A stretch of 64,000 nt of DNA from Anaerolineae bacterium (GCA_030425205.1 JAUIAP010000001.1:1-64000); one strand, 5' to 3'; positions 43,118-52,363 are shown, counted from the stretch's first letter. Numbers and translations: made by a program. The notes: a model not told the origin generated them from the letters alone.

Positions 43118-44344
43118 CTAATAGCCAAAAGTCTTACGTGCTTTGTTGAGGCTGAGAACGAGCGCGTCGATCTCGGCCGTTGTCGTGTGAACATAGAAGC
43201 TGGCGCGCGCGGTCGCCGTGATGCCCAACTCTTTGTGCAGGGGCATGGCACAATGATGACCAGCACGGACGGCGATTCCGTCAGCGTCAAGCAATTGGGC
43301 GATGTCATGCGGGTGGACGCCTTCAAGCGTAAAGGCGGCGACACCTGCACGTTGGTTGGCGGGCGGGCCGATAATGTTTAATCCCTTCACGTCACTCAAC
43401 GCTTCCAATGCGTAGTTGGTGATAAACGCTTCATGCGCATGAACGTTGTCCATCCCCAGCTCGGTCAAATAATCAACGGCCGCACCCAAGCCGATACCTT
43501 CGGCGATGCTGGGCGTTCCCGCCTCAAACTTGTAGGGCAGGTCGTTCCATGTCGAGCCAGCGAGCGTGACGCGGCGAATCATGTCGCCGCCGCCCATGAA
43601 TGGCGGCATCGCGGCTAGCAGGTCACGCTTTCCATAGAGAATGCCGATCCCCGTCGGCCCGCACATTTTGTGGCTGGAAAAGGCCATGAAATCACAATCC
43701 CACGCCTTGACATCAACGGGCTTATGCGGGACAGCCTGTGCGCCATCGACGACGGCAATTGCACCGACAGCATGGGCTGCATCAACCAGCGCGCGCACCG
43801 GCATGATTGTGCCAAAAACGTTGGAAACGGCGGTGAAGGCAAATACCTTCGTGCGTTCGGTGAGATAGTTGGGGAGTTGGTCTAGCGCAAGCGTGCCGTC
43901 CTCATGGTTGAAGGGGAGATAGCGGACGGTCGCGCCCGTCATCTCAGCGATCATCTGCCACGGGACGATGTTGGCATGATGCTCCAGCGCAGTGGTAAGA
44001 ATTTCGTCGCCCGCGCGCAAATTGGCACGTCCCCATGTGTAGGCGATCAGGTTGATGCTTTCGGTCGCGTTGCGCGTGAAGATCGTTTCTTCATAGGGCG
44101 CGTTGATAAATCGGCCGATTCTTCCCCGCGCCTCCTCATACGCATTGGTCGCATCTTCACTCAACCGATGAATCCCGCGATGGACGTTGGCATTGTACTC
44201 ACGGTAGTATTGATTCATCGCCTCGATCACGGCGGTTGGCTTTTGGGATGAGGCTGCGCTGTCGAGATAGATCAGCGGGACACCTGCATGTGCCTCTACA
44301 TCCAATATCGGAAAATCTCTGCGAACTTGTTCTACGTTTAACAT
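43118..44344 (-). CDS. sufS: SufS-type cysteine desulfurase
   Basis: 408 residues from the ATG at 44344 (MLNVEQVRRDFPIL, the usual SufS start). It removes sulfur from cysteine with PLP and hands it to SufU. The PLP Lys is in SSHKMCGPTGIG, and the active-site Cys is in RAGHHCAMPLH, the short-loop form typical of group II (SufS) enzymes. YLDSAASSQKP and GIHRLSEDAT are further family signatures. The start is preceded by no strong Shine-Dalgarno. Confidence 0.95.
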   Translation of the reverse strand: MLNVEQVRRDFPILDVEAHAGVPLIYLDSAASSQKPTAVIEAMNQYYREYNANVHRGIHRLSEDATNAYEEARGRIGRFINAPYEETIFTRNATESINLIAYTWGRANLRAGDEILTTALEHHANIVPWQMIAEMTGATVRYLPFNHEDGTLALDQLPNYLTERTKVFAFTAVSNVFGTIMPVRALVDAAHAVGAIAVVDGAQAVPHKPVDVKAWDCDFMAFSSHKMCGPTGIGILYGKRDLLAAMPPFMGGGDMIRRVTLAGSTWNDLPYKFEAGTPSIAEGIGLGAAVDYLTELGMDNVHAHEAFITNYALEALSDVKGLNIIGPPANQRAGVAAFTLEGVHPHDIAQLLDADGIAVRAGHHCAMPLHKELGITATARASFYVHTTTAEIDALVLSLNKARKTFGY

Positions 44345-44516
44345 GTGTGTTTCTGGCTCTTGAAAAGTTTTAAGCTCGGCAGTGCGTGTCCAGTGTTCGT
44401 TACGCACAAATCTCATTAAGAGCCGAATTCTATCTATGCATCATACCATTGTAATTTAACAGTTGCGAAATTTTTGTGAGGGTTCCTACAAACGATAAAA
44501 GCGACAAAAAAATCTA

Positions 44517-44525
44517 TGCTATAAT
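44517..44525 (+). promoter_or_regulatory. Extended -10 promoter for the small membrane protein gene
   Basis: TGC-TATAAT at 44517-44525 lies 34 bases before the ATG at 44560. It leaves room for the GGAG site at about 44548. Confidence 0.6.
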
Positions 44526-44559
44526 CAAAATGACAATTTAGTTATTCGGAGAAGAATCA

Positions 44560-44688
44560 ATGGCAAAACTTGCTAAAAAGAAAAGTACAAAACGGCGCAG
44601 ATCGACATCAGAGAAAATTTGGATTGTGATCGCCGTTTTGCTCGCCTTGAGCATGGTGATGACAAGCATCATCTCTTTGTTCTCATAG
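44560..44688 (+). CDS. 42-residue basic single-pass membrane protein
   Basis: A short gene with a promoter, a Shine-Dalgarno (GGAG, 9 bases before ATG) and a strong terminator of its own, so it is likely real. The first 20 residues are very basic (MAKLAKKKSTKRRRSTSEK); the rest forms one membrane helix (WIVIAVLLALSMVMTSIISLF). The charge pattern predicts a cytoplasmic N-terminus able to touch nucleic acid or phospholipid head groups. The family is not recognised. Confidence 0.75.
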   Translation: MAKLAKKKSTKRRRSTSEKIWIVIAVLLALSMVMTSIISLFS

Positions 44689-44705
44689 TCGTAACCGACG
44701 TGAAC

Positions 44706-44755
44706 AAACGAAAAGACCGGGTTTCTTAATGAGAACCCCGGTCTTTTCGTTTTTA
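44706..44755 (+). terminator. Strong intrinsic terminator after the small membrane protein gene
   Basis: AAACGAAAAGACCGG (44706-44720) pairs perfectly with CCGGTCTTTTCGTTT (44738-44752), followed by T residues to 44754. Confidence 0.92.
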
Positions 44756-44810
44756 GGGCGACTCACCGCATTGGGCGGCACGTCATCAGTGAACTCACGA
44801 TTGAACATCA

Positions 44811-45236
44811 ATGATATTCCTATTTATAAGCTTATTCTTGGCAATCGCGTGGATCGACTGGCATAAGCGAGTTATCTGGCACGCAATAACTGTGCCATCA
44901 ATTGGGATTGCACTGATGGGGAGCCAGCAATTGCCTGCGGGAAACTGGAAGACGTCATTGTTTGGACTACTGGTCTGTGCGGGACTCTTATTGGGCGTTT
45001 GGCAGTTTTCGCGGTGGCGGTTTGGCGCAGGTCGGTTTGGGTTTGGGGATGTGATGTTGGGTGGGTTGATCGGGACAGTCTTTGGGGCCGTGCTGGGGCT
45101 GTGGGTAATCGCGTTGGGCATGTTGCTGGCGGGTGGTTATGCTGGCGTGTGCCTCTGGCGTGGGGCAAGTCGTCAACAGGTGTTTGGATACGGCACATTT
45201 CTCGCGCTGGTGGCCGCATTTTGGCTGCTCGTCTGA
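44811..45236 (+). CDS. Short A24-type prepilin peptidase (catalytic domain only)
   Basis: 141 residues and four or five membrane helices. The two catalytic Asp are visible: one in AWIDWHKRVI and one in the GFGDVML (GxGD) motif. The N-terminal methylase half of full-length PilD is missing, as in archaeal-type or TadV/CpaA-like prepilin peptidases. No pilin or secretion genes lie next to it, so its substrate is unknown. The start ATG has no clear Shine-Dalgarno. Confidence 0.82.
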   Translation: MIFLFISLFLAIAWIDWHKRVIWHAITVPSIGIALMGSQQLPAGNWKTSLFGLLVCAGLLLGVWQFSRWRFGAGRFGFGDVMLGGLIGTVFGAVLGLWVIALGMLLAGGYAGVCLWRGASRQQVFGYGTFLALVAAFWLLV

Positions 45237-45300
45237 TCGAAAAAAAGCGGTAATTTTGCGGAATTAGGGCAATTTTCCCAGTCAGGCAAATTTTTTTGGG

Positions 45301-45478
45301 TATAGTTGTAGTGGGTGCGTGACGGCAGTAGTACAAGGGAGCCACTCCATCCCATAAGAGACAATTTCATTGTGGTAACGCAACAACGATCATTCCAGAT
45401 CGTTGATTTAGGATATCAACTTTGCGCGTAACGAGCGGGTAAGGCTGAAATCCAAGTTGCGAACGAGAGAGGAAACCA
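45301..45478 (+). ncRNA. Possible structured 5' leader of the coiled-coil gene
   Basis: TATAGT at 45301-45306 could be a -10 box, giving a leader of about 165 bases. Possible stems: AGTGG/CCACT (45310-45347), AACGATC/GATCGTT (45386-45405) and CAACTT/AAGTTG (45417-45459), the last ending close to the ribosome-binding site AGGAAACC. I do not recognise a known riboswitch. Confidence 0.3.
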
Positions 45479-46141
45479 ATGGACTGGACGACAACTGTCT
45501 GGTTTGGTGTTGGTGTACTGCTGGGAATCATTGTTGGAGCGATTGTCTGGCGGCAACGGCAGAAACCGATTTTGCAAAGTGCAGAAAGCGTAGCAGAAGA
45601 AACGCCTGAACACGCGCGAATCAAGCAATTAGAAGACGCGCTCGCAAAAGCGGAAACTTTGGTGCATCAAAAATCACAACGACTCCATTCGGCCGAATCG
45701 CAACGCTCCGCCCTGCACGCGCAATTTGAAGTAACACACGCCCGTATGACGCAGTTCCGCGAGCTGTTGGCGGAGGCAACCAACAAGCTCAAACTGGAAC
45801 ACAACGCACGACGCACAGCGGAGGAGCAGGTGCGCGGTCTGGATGGTTTGGTGCAGGCGGTTCAAGCACAACTCGTGCGAATGGAAAATGAAAAGCGCAA
45901 ACTTTCCAGCGAACTCGACCTGTCTCAGCAAAAATTACCACAGCTCGATGAGACTGAGCAAAGTTGGCAACAGCGGGCATGGCTGCTGCAAACGTCTGTG
46001 CATGAGTTAAAACAAGCCAACGAAGAGTTTGCTCGCAAGCTGGCCATGACCGAAAACAAGCTGGTCAATCGGACGTATGAACTTCGGGCGGCGGAAGAAA
46101 AGTTGCGCTCAGCTAAACTCGCCTCGACCAGCGCGTATTAA
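45479..46141 (+). CDS. Membrane-anchored coiled-coil protein
   Basis: 220 residues. One N-terminal helix (TTVWFGVGVLLGIIVGAIVW) with basic residues after it, then about 175 residues of heptad-rich coiled coil (ARIKQLEDALAKAETLVHQKSQRLHSAESQRSAL; EEQVRGLDGLVQAVQAQLVRMENEKRKLSSEL). AGGAAACC lies just before the ATG. It is probably a cytoplasmic scaffold or polar protein held on the membrane. No family is recognised. It overlaps the end of the convergent VanZ-like gene by 33 bases. Confidence 0.75.
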   Translation: MDWTTTVWFGVGVLLGIIVGAIVWRQRQKPILQSAESVAEETPEHARIKQLEDALAKAETLVHQKSQRLHSAESQRSALHAQFEVTHARMTQFRELLAEATNKLKLEHNARRTAEEQVRGLDGLVQAVQAQLVRMENEKRKLSSELDLSQQKLPQLDETEQSWQQRAWLLQTSVHELKQANEEFARKLAMTENKLVNRTYELRAAEEKLRSAKLASTSAY

Positions 46142-46489
46142 AGCCTGCGGCAGCAACCAAATGCCTAGCAGATCGGATGTCAGATCAAAGAGATCAAATG
46201 TCCGATGGGTGAGCCAAAGCTGACTGATTTCCTCCAGTAACATCACGCCAGCAACCAGTAGACTCCCCAATAACAGATGGGCAAATGGCAGCCGTATTCT
46301 GCGCCAGTTGAGACTCAAGTTGATAAAACACGCCAATGTTCCAACGAGAAAAAAGTGTCCTAATTTGTCCCCAAATGGGACGAATCGAATCAAGCGAAAG
46401 ATAAACGCCTCGCTTCCTTGATTGGCAAGCGCGATGATGAAAATGATAAACGCGACAAATGCGCCCGTGTAGAGATGTTGTTTTTGCAT
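46109..46489 (-). CDS. VanZ-like membrane protein
   Basis: 126 residues from the ATG at 46489. The longer frame to 46645 adds a non-hydrophobic, poorly supported N-terminus. There are four membrane helices with the VanZ family pattern: VPFGDKLGHFFLVGTLA near the first helix, LLLGSLLVAGVMLLEEISQLWL (Glu-Glu-x-x-Gln) and FDLFDLTSDLLGIWL. The biochemical role of the family is not known; VanZ itself gives low-level teicoplanin resistance. Confidence 0.85.
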   Translation of the reverse strand: MQKQHLYTGAFVAFIIFIIALANQGSEAFIFRLIRFVPFGDKLGHFFLVGTLACFINLSLNWRRIRLPFAHLLLGSLLVAGVMLLEEISQLWLTHRTFDLFDLTSDLLGIWLLPQALIRAGRGEFS

Positions 46490-46744
46490 GAGATAGAGGA
46501 TGCCATTTTTGGGCCTGCGCGGGCAAGCACCCGAGTGCGTAGTGTGTAAAGAAGGCTTGTGCACACCGCGCAGAATATCCAGACAATTTGATATAAGCCG
46601 TATGCCCCAACCCATCGCATGAAGATGGCACAAACGATTTGCCACTTGGGTTGCAAATGGCGGTTCGTCATGCTACGTTTCCAACATATTTCCAAAAATT
46701 CACAAGGGTAGGCAACGAAGAGGTTTGTTGCTGTCTCACAGTCA

Positions 46745-48508
46745 ATGAAACAACAAATCCCCATTTGGGTTGGTCTTACATTTTTAATGATATTTCTGGT
46801 CGTCTTCGCGGGGTTTATCTTTGCACTGCAAGGGCGAGATGAACTACGCAGCACCGTGGCGACGCTTGAACTTAGTGTGACCGATTCGGCCGATTCTCTT
46901 AATGCACTCTCCGTCACGGCAACGGCCGACTCAGCGGCGCGTGCAGATGCAGTGGCGACGCGCGAGATATTATCGGCCGAACTCACCGACAGCCAACTTG
47001 CGCTAGAGGCTGCCCGAAACGCGGAACCAGTCATTGAAACGATTGTCATCGACGAGACAGACGAGCGGCCGATGGTCGCCATCTTTTCACCGCTACCCGA
47101 CGTCGTTTATAAACCAAATTCACCCATCGATCTACTGGTCAGTGTCAACGATCCACTTGGCATCGCACAAGTCACGATCATGCTCAACGACGAGACGCTC
47201 AACATCTACAACGGGGAAAGCCTCACCCAATACAATGTCAACGAGACATGGCTGACTGATGCCGAAGGAATATACACATTCACCGTTTCCGCCATCAACA
47301 CGGCGGGATTGGCAAGTGAGACGCTGACGACCACGATTACGGTGGAAGACCGCGAGGCGCGACTGCGCACCATCGTGCAGGAGGTGCAGACGTCCGTCGA
47401 ATCGCTGCGTGGCCTCACGGCAACGGCTCCCATTACACTCACCTTTTATACACGCGACGAACTACGCGCCAACTTTGAGACATTATTTCTCGATGAGTTA
47501 ACCGAAGAGGAGTCACGCCGCGACGTGATCGAGCTGCACGCTTTTGATTTTGTTGCACTCGATTATGACCTCTATAACGTGCTGCTCGACCTATACAGCG
47601 ATTCGGTGCTCGGATTTTACGATCCCGATACGAAAGAGCTGGTCGTTGTCAGCGATGATTCGGTCCTCAGCCCCGCTGAAGAGTTGACGCTGGCCCATGA
47701 GATCACGCATGCATTGCAAGATCAGGCCTTTGGTCTCGATTTGGAGCTTGAAGATTCAGAAGCAGCCTTTGCCCTTCGTGCACTTGCAGAGGGAGACGCG
47801 ACCCTATTACAACAGCGTTACATACAGGCAGGGTTTTTATCACAGGCAGAGGTGGCCGAGTTGATGGCCGAATCGGCCGCAGCCGCTCCCCCCGACTTTA
47901 GCGATGTGCCAGCCATCATCATCGAACAACAGTACTTTCCGTATGATGCAGGTGGACGCTTTGTGCAATCGCTTTTTTCGGCCGATGGCTTTCCCGCAAT
48001 CGATGCGGCATGGGAAAAGCTGCCTGTGAGCAGTGAGCAGATTATCCATCCCGATAGCTATAACGCCGACGACACGCCCACATTAATCGCGCTCTTGCCG
48101 TTGACCGAGACACTCGGCGTCGGGTGGGAATTTATCAGCGAAGACACACTGGGGGAGTTCGCGCTGTCAGTTTACCTTGAGCAACAGTTGAGCGACCGCG
48201 TGAGCGATGCGGCTGCGGCCGGATGGGGAGGCGACCGCTATGTCGTCTACTGGAACGAAACGGCGCAAGATATCGTGCTGGCGTTGGCGACAGAGTGGGA
48301 TACGGAAGATGACAGTGCAGAGTTTTTGCGCGTTTCGGCCGATTATCTCGCCGCCAAGTATGCAAGCCCATCCGAATTCCAAGACGATGGCAGCCAATGT
48401 TATCGTGCGGCCGATGTGACCTGTCTCTATGAACGGGATGGGCGCGTCACCCTAATTCGTGCGCCCAGTTTTGCCTTGGTTACGGCAATTGCACGCGACA
48501 TTCGCTAG
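46745..48508 (+). CDS. Membrane-anchored extracellular zinc metalloprotease-like protein
   Basis: 587 residues. One N-terminal helix (IPIWVGLTFLMIFLVVFAGFIF), a short coiled coil, and an Ig-like domain (about 115-200: AIFSPLPDVVYKPNSPIDLLVSVNDPLGI). A gluzincin-like domain then has HEITH at residues 318-322 within TLAHEITHALQDQ. The DSEAAFALRALAEGDATL stretch that follows may supply the third ligand (a Glu). The large C-terminal region is unassigned. All features fit an extracytoplasmic peptidase; the substrate is unknown. It carries five TCGGCCGA copies or close relatives. Confidence 0.78.
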   Translation: MKQQIPIWVGLTFLMIFLVVFAGFIFALQGRDELRSTVATLELSVTDSADSLNALSVTATADSAARADAVATREILSAELTDSQLALEAARNAEPVIETIVIDETDERPMVAIFSPLPDVVYKPNSPIDLLVSVNDPLGIAQVTIMLNDETLNIYNGESLTQYNVNETWLTDAEGIYTFTVSAINTAGLASETLTTTITVEDREARLRTIVQEVQTSVESLRGLTATAPITLTFYTRDELRANFETLFLDELTEEESRRDVIELHAFDFVALDYDLYNVLLDLYSDSVLGFYDPDTKELVVVSDDSVLSPAEELTLAHEITHALQDQAFGLDLELEDSEAAFALRALAEGDATLLQQRYIQAGFLSQAEVAELMAESAAAAPPDFSDVPAIIIEQQYFPYDAGGRFVQSLFSADGFPAIDAAWEKLPVSSEQIIHPDSYNADDTPTLIALLPLTETLGVGWEFISEDTLGEFALSVYLEQQLSDRVSDAAAAGWGGDRYVVYWNETAQDIVLALATEWDTEDDSAEFLRVSADYLAAKYASPSEFQDDGSQCYRAADVTCLYERDGRVTLIRAPSFALVTAIARDIR

Positions 48509-48514
48509 CAGAAC

Positions 48515-49741
48515 TTATTCCCACATCTCCCCAAACACACGCTTCGCTAGATTTTGCATATTCCCTGCCGTCTCATGATCGAGTCCGGCCGTCTCCCAGT
48601 AGAGGCTTAGCAACTCGTCGGGAGTCATCTCCTCAATGGCATGGGCATCGCCCAGACGAGCGCGGTTCTCGTCAAGACGGCGTTTAGCAATTTGCAGGGA
48701 AAGTGCTGGGCGCAGAATTCGGCCGATTTCCCCCTCATCCAACAATGGCTCAAACTCGCGCGGATAGGTCAATTGCAAGCGCACAATACTCCCCGCCACC
48801 TTTTCTGGTGCGGGCAGTCGGTCTAGAATATCCTGCATAAACGTCTCCCCATCGTGCAGGTCAATCTTTATATCGACAAATTGCCGCGTGTCTAACGCGA
48901 CAAACTCCCACGTCGTCTCTCCCTTCGCCACGTTTACCAACACAAATCCCTTCTGCTCTTTCACTTCACCAAAATCGACGCGCTCAATCGAACCCGCATA
49001 AACCACGGGCGGATAACCCGTTCCGACCTCTTGATGCTTATGAATATGCCCCATCGCAACATAGTCGAGCTTTGGATGTTTGACGATGTTGCCCGAAAGT
49101 TGTAAATCGCGCCCCAACATGACCTGTCGTTCACTGCCATAGGTTGCGCCAACCACTGTCGCGTGTGCTGCCAAAATCAGCGGCACGTCGGGATCAGCAT
49201 CCTCGATAAACATTTCCAAAATCTCCTGCACCCGCTGCTCACGCGAAATTCGCAACTCATTTTCGCTCAAGTTGAGCTTCGTCTCGGCCGTCAAGAGATG
49301 GCTCTCCGACACCCAGCCTGCCGCAATCACCTGCACGGGCAAGCCAAGCTGGGCTTGTGTGTAGAAGTCAAACTGATGCGTCACGTAGATGTTTGGCACG
49401 TTGAGCGTCGCAAACTCGTGCAGCGCGTGTCCCCCACGCACCGCTGGCGAGGTGTCATGATTGCCAACGAGCAGAATGGTCGGAATACCCGCCTCAGACA
49501 GCCGCATGATGCGTTGCTGCCACTGCTGCTGAAAGCGTGGATGGGGTCGCTGGTTGCGATAGGCATCCCCCGCAAAGATCACAAGATCGACAGGTTCGCT
49601 TATAGCGCGGTCGATGATCGCATCAAGCGAACGTAAAAAATCCATCACGCGCACAGGCAGACCCGTTTCTGGGTCATGCTGCCCATAGTTGATCATGTCG
49701 ATATGCGCGTCTGCAAAGTGGAGAAGTTTAATTGGTTGCAT
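48515..49741 (-). CDS. sbcD: SbcD/Mre11-type DNA repair exonuclease
   Basis: 408 residues. The calcineurin-like metallophosphoesterase motifs are all present: FADAHID, FAGDAYRNQ, LVGNHDTSP, LAAHATVVG and MGHIHKHQ. The C-terminal cap and capping region (ETTWEFVALDTRQFVDIKIDLHDGE) fit SbcD. The partner ATPase SbcC is not in the window. TGC-TAAAAT on the minus strand (49749-49757) ends 7 bases before the ATG, so the mRNA should be leaderless. Confidence 0.88.
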   Translation of the reverse strand: MQPIKLLHFADAHIDMINYGQHDPETGLPVRVMDFLRSLDAIIDRAISEPVDLVIFAGDAYRNQRPHPRFQQQWQQRIMRLSEAGIPTILLVGNHDTSPAVRGGHALHEFATLNVPNIYVTHQFDFYTQAQLGLPVQVIAAGWVSESHLLTAETKLNLSENELRISREQRVQEILEMFIEDADPDVPLILAAHATVVGATYGSERQVMLGRDLQLSGNIVKHPKLDYVAMGHIHKHQEVGTGYPPVVYAGSIERVDFGEVKEQKGFVLVNVAKGETTWEFVALDTRQFVDIKIDLHDGETFMQDILDRLPAPEKVAGSIVRLQLTYPREFEPLLDEGEIGRILRPALSLQIAKRRLDENRARLGDAHAIEEMTPDELLSLYWETAGLDHETAGNMQNLAKRVFGEMWE

Positions 49742-49748
49742 CGGTTAT

Positions 49749-49757
49749 ATTTTAGCA
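49749..49757 (-). promoter_or_regulatory. Extended -10 box for leaderless sbcD
   Basis: On the minus strand TGC-TAAAAT is followed by 7 bases and the ATG at 49741. Confidence 0.55.
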
Positions 49758-49782
49758 GCGAACGTCTTATGCGCGTTGCGAA

Positions 49783-51894
49783 TCAGCGTGTTTCAATTAA
49801 CAAACGATAGTTGCGCGTCGGGTTGGGTGTCGTGTTTTCTTCAACAGCGATGACAAGATAGTACAGCCCCGTCGGTAACTCGCCCGCGATCAGTTCATTT
49901 GAGTTCCCGACATTGTCTGAGACATCCAGTTCGGCCTTATTGCTCGTATAGAGAAACATGTCGTAGTTGTCGCCCGTCGGCACGTTGGACAAGGTAAACA
50001 CATATTCGTCCAAAATGGGGGCGGTGAAGGCGTAGACGTGAAAGCGGTCGCCCGGTTGATTGAAGTTATTCTCAACAAGCTGACCCACCCCAACTGGAAT
50101 CGCTTGTGATTGCAAACTGCGATTTAGCACTTTCTGCGACAGTATCGACGGCAGGAAAACTTCATTGTCATTTGGCGGGTTAAGCAAGGGGATGTTGTTT
50201 ATGCGTTCAACAAAGTTGGTGACAAATCCGCCAAAACTATCGTTGCTAATGTCCGCCTCTCCACCAACAACCCATAAATCACCGTCAACAATACCGCCAT
50301 TTGCCCATGTGCGCGCCGGATTTGTGATGCTATAGCGGTCATCCAGAACGACCCATGCGCCTAACTCAAAATCGTAAATTTCGATTTCTGGCACCGCGTA
50401 TAGGCCGTTAGATCCAATTCCCACGCCACCATAGACGATCCAACTGCCATCTTCGCCGACCGCACTGCTGGCATTAAAACGTGGGATATTTAGTCCTGCA
50501 ATCGTTTGCCAGCCATTTGCGGGCAGGTTGATATTTAGACAGATGGTGTCGCTCAAGAGAACATTGATCGGATCACCAGATCCATCAACACCATAGCCCA
50601 CGCCTCCTGTGACGCAAATAAATTGATCCAACAGCGTAATGCCTGTATGCGCGTAACGGCCTTGTGGCAGTGGAGGGAACGGTTGGTTCACTAACCACAA
50701 ATCGTTATCAACAAAGTAAGTGTAGACGTCACTGCTTGGATTTTCCTCGAAGGGATCAAAAAATTTGTCTTTGACACCCCCAACAACCACAAACCCATTG
50801 CTAAAGTTGTGGACAGATGTATAGATCGGTGCGTCATCGTTGATAAATGGCGCGTCTGTACCCTCTGCCCAACTGTTTGTATCGACATTGTAGACACAGT
50901 GTGTCCCACTGTGAATTTCGGCATCGCCAACATAGCCACTGGGGAAAAAGACGCGGCGCAATGGGTTGCCGTCGTCGTCTTCATTGACGTAGTAAGTTGC
51001 ATCGACGTTTGAATAGCCTTGTGTCGAGCAAACGCCCAGCATCGTCGCCTTTTGTTGCCATGTGCCATCGGCGGGATTAAAAACGTGTGTCGTCCCCGTG
51101 CGCGTCGGGGCATCTTCATCGACAATCGTCTGTCCGCCAAAGACATAAATTTTGTCGTCAATTACTTCTGATGCATGGCGGCTGCGTATGGCGGGAGATT
51201 GGTTCCAGGTTGGGTCGGTTGTACTAAAATCGGCCGAATCGATCCGCACCGAAAGATTGACTTTAGCATCCCCATTTACCTCTAAATTGTAATCCGCAAT
51301 CTCAATAAAATAGGTCTGCCCCTGCGAAACGGATAGCTCGACCAACGAGAGGAACCCATTTGCATCATCATTGCACGCGACCACAACCGCTGTCGCACAG
51401 CTATCACCCGTCAACAGCGTCAAAATTGTGTCGTAGTCATCCCGATGCGAAAAGTTTGGCAGCGTTGTGACGGTTAACTGTCCCGTTGCTGGCGCAACAA
51501 AACGATACCAAACGGTACGGTAGCCCCGCTGATTGGGCAGTGGCGCGGCGGAACAAACTGCTGGATCGGTCGTTTCAACCGTCGTACCGTTCACAACGGT
51601 TAGATCACTGGCGAGATAGATGGTGCCGTCTTCTGAGACGTTGAACGCTGGTAAGTTCGCACTGACTGGACAGACATCATCGGCGGCGCGTGTCCCTCGC
51701 ACGTATGGAATCGGCTCTAGCTCAATCGGCACATACATGCCCGTCACCATCGGCTCCCAAAGTGCCACTTCGGCTGGCAATGGAATGGGTGGACTTGCGG
51801 CAGTCGTTTTGAGTGTTGGCTCGTCTTTTTGCGCCGTTGCAAGTGCGGCCGATATTAACAATAACAGTCCAAATAGTCGAAAGAAGCGTCGCAT
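49783..51894 (-). CDS. Secreted Kelch-type beta-propeller protein with PPC domains
   Basis: 703 residues from the ATG at 51894, which has CTGGAGA about 7 bases upstream. It starts with a signal peptide (FFRLFGLLLLISAALATA). A pre-peptidase C-terminal-like (PPC) domain lies at about 95-205 (TVWYRFVAPATGQLTVTTLPNFSHRDDYDTILTLLTG...YFIEIADY). A Kelch-type propeller follows (RHASEVIDDKIYVFGGQ; NFSNGFVVVGGVKD; GRYAHTGITLLDQFICVTGG; SSAVGEDGSWIVYGG; GIVDGDLWVVGGE). A second PPC domain ends the protein (RFHVYAFTAPILDEYVFTLSNVPTGDNYDMFLY). PPC domains are usually trimmed after secretion. There is no membrane anchor at the C-terminus, so the protein may be released. Confidence 0.83.
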   Translation of the reverse strand: MRRFFRLFGLLLLISAALATAQKDEPTLKTTAASPPIPLPAEVALWEPMVTGMYVPIELEPIPYVRGTRAADDVCPVSANLPAFNVSEDGTIYLASDLTVVNGTTVETTDPAVCSAAPLPNQRGYRTVWYRFVAPATGQLTVTTLPNFSHRDDYDTILTLLTGDSCATAVVVACNDDANGFLSLVELSVSQGQTYFIEIADYNLEVNGDAKVNLSVRIDSADFSTTDPTWNQSPAIRSRHASEVIDDKIYVFGGQTIVDEDAPTRTGTTHVFNPADGTWQQKATMLGVCSTQGYSNVDATYYVNEDDDGNPLRRVFFPSGYVGDAEIHSGTHCVYNVDTNSWAEGTDAPFINDDAPIYTSVHNFSNGFVVVGGVKDKFFDPFEENPSSDVYTYFVDNDLWLVNQPFPPLPQGRYAHTGITLLDQFICVTGGVGYGVDGSGDPINVLLSDTICLNINLPANGWQTIAGLNIPRFNASSAVGEDGSWIVYGGVGIGSNGLYAVPEIEIYDFELGAWVVLDDRYSITNPARTWANGGIVDGDLWVVGGEADISNDSFGGFVTNFVERINNIPLLNPPNDNEVFLPSILSQKVLNRSLQSQAIPVGVGQLVENNFNQPGDRFHVYAFTAPILDEYVFTLSNVPTGDNYDMFLYTSNKAELDVSDNVGNSNELIAGELPTGLYYLVIAVEENTTPNPTRNYRLLIETR

Positions 51895-51964
51895 GAAATT
51901 CTCCAGCATGTTGCGTGAAATTATAACCGTTTTATAACCCTTACGTATGAACGGTCTGTCGTAT

Positions 51965-52336
51965 TCACATTTCGCTCAAAATGTCGTCAATCTCAAACAG
52001 CGACAACCCTGACCACAGATGCTGCTCAAAATTTTCCAGTCGCAACGCATCGTCGATCTGGATACCTTCCATGCGCAATAAGTCGGCCTGCTGGTGTGCC
52101 GAATGCTCTCGATTCGCGATGCTGATACGTCCGACATGGTTGACGACGCGCTGCCATGGCACATCAGTTAATGCGCCATCTTTGTCATCTTTCAGTGCGT
52201 TGAGCGCATATCCGACCGCACGGGCAGCACGTGGTCGGCCGAGCATGCGCGCCACACGTCCATAACTCGTCACGCTGCCACGCGGAATTTTGCGGACAAC
52301 GGCATAAACTTGATCATAAAAGTTGGGTTGACTCAT
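51965..52336 (-). CDS. Alkyltransferase-like (ATL) DNA-binding protein
   Basis: 123 residues from the ATG at 52336. It has the fold of the MGMT C-terminal domain (YDQVYAVVRKIPRGSVTSYGRVARMLGRPRAARAVGYALN). The reactive-Cys motif PCHRV is changed to PWQRV, so it cannot accept alkyl groups and belongs to the ATL type, which flips O6-alkylguanine and recruits nucleotide excision repair. The Arg finger (PRAARAVG) is retained. TTGACA on the minus strand (52364-52369) and a weak -10 just before the ATG suggest a leaderless start. Confidence 0.9.
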   Translation of the reverse strand: MSQPNFYDQVYAVVRKIPRGSVTSYGRVARMLGRPRAARAVGYALNALKDDKDGALTDVPWQRVVNHVGRISIANREHSAHQQADLLRMEGIQIDDALRLENFEQHLWSGLSLFEIDDILSEM

Positions 52337-52363
52337 CGTTTTGTTAATCAGAATACAAAAAAG

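Noticed and set aside
43065-43350. N-terminal extension of SufU
   Set aside because: It overlaps sufS and reads through a different frame of the same strand; SufU homologues start at MTAEMYREQ or nearby.
45301-45478. Known riboswitch or 6S RNA
   Set aside because: No conserved core of TPP, cobalamin, c-di-GMP, SAM, ZTP or 6S type could be recognised by eye, so it is listed only as a possible leader.
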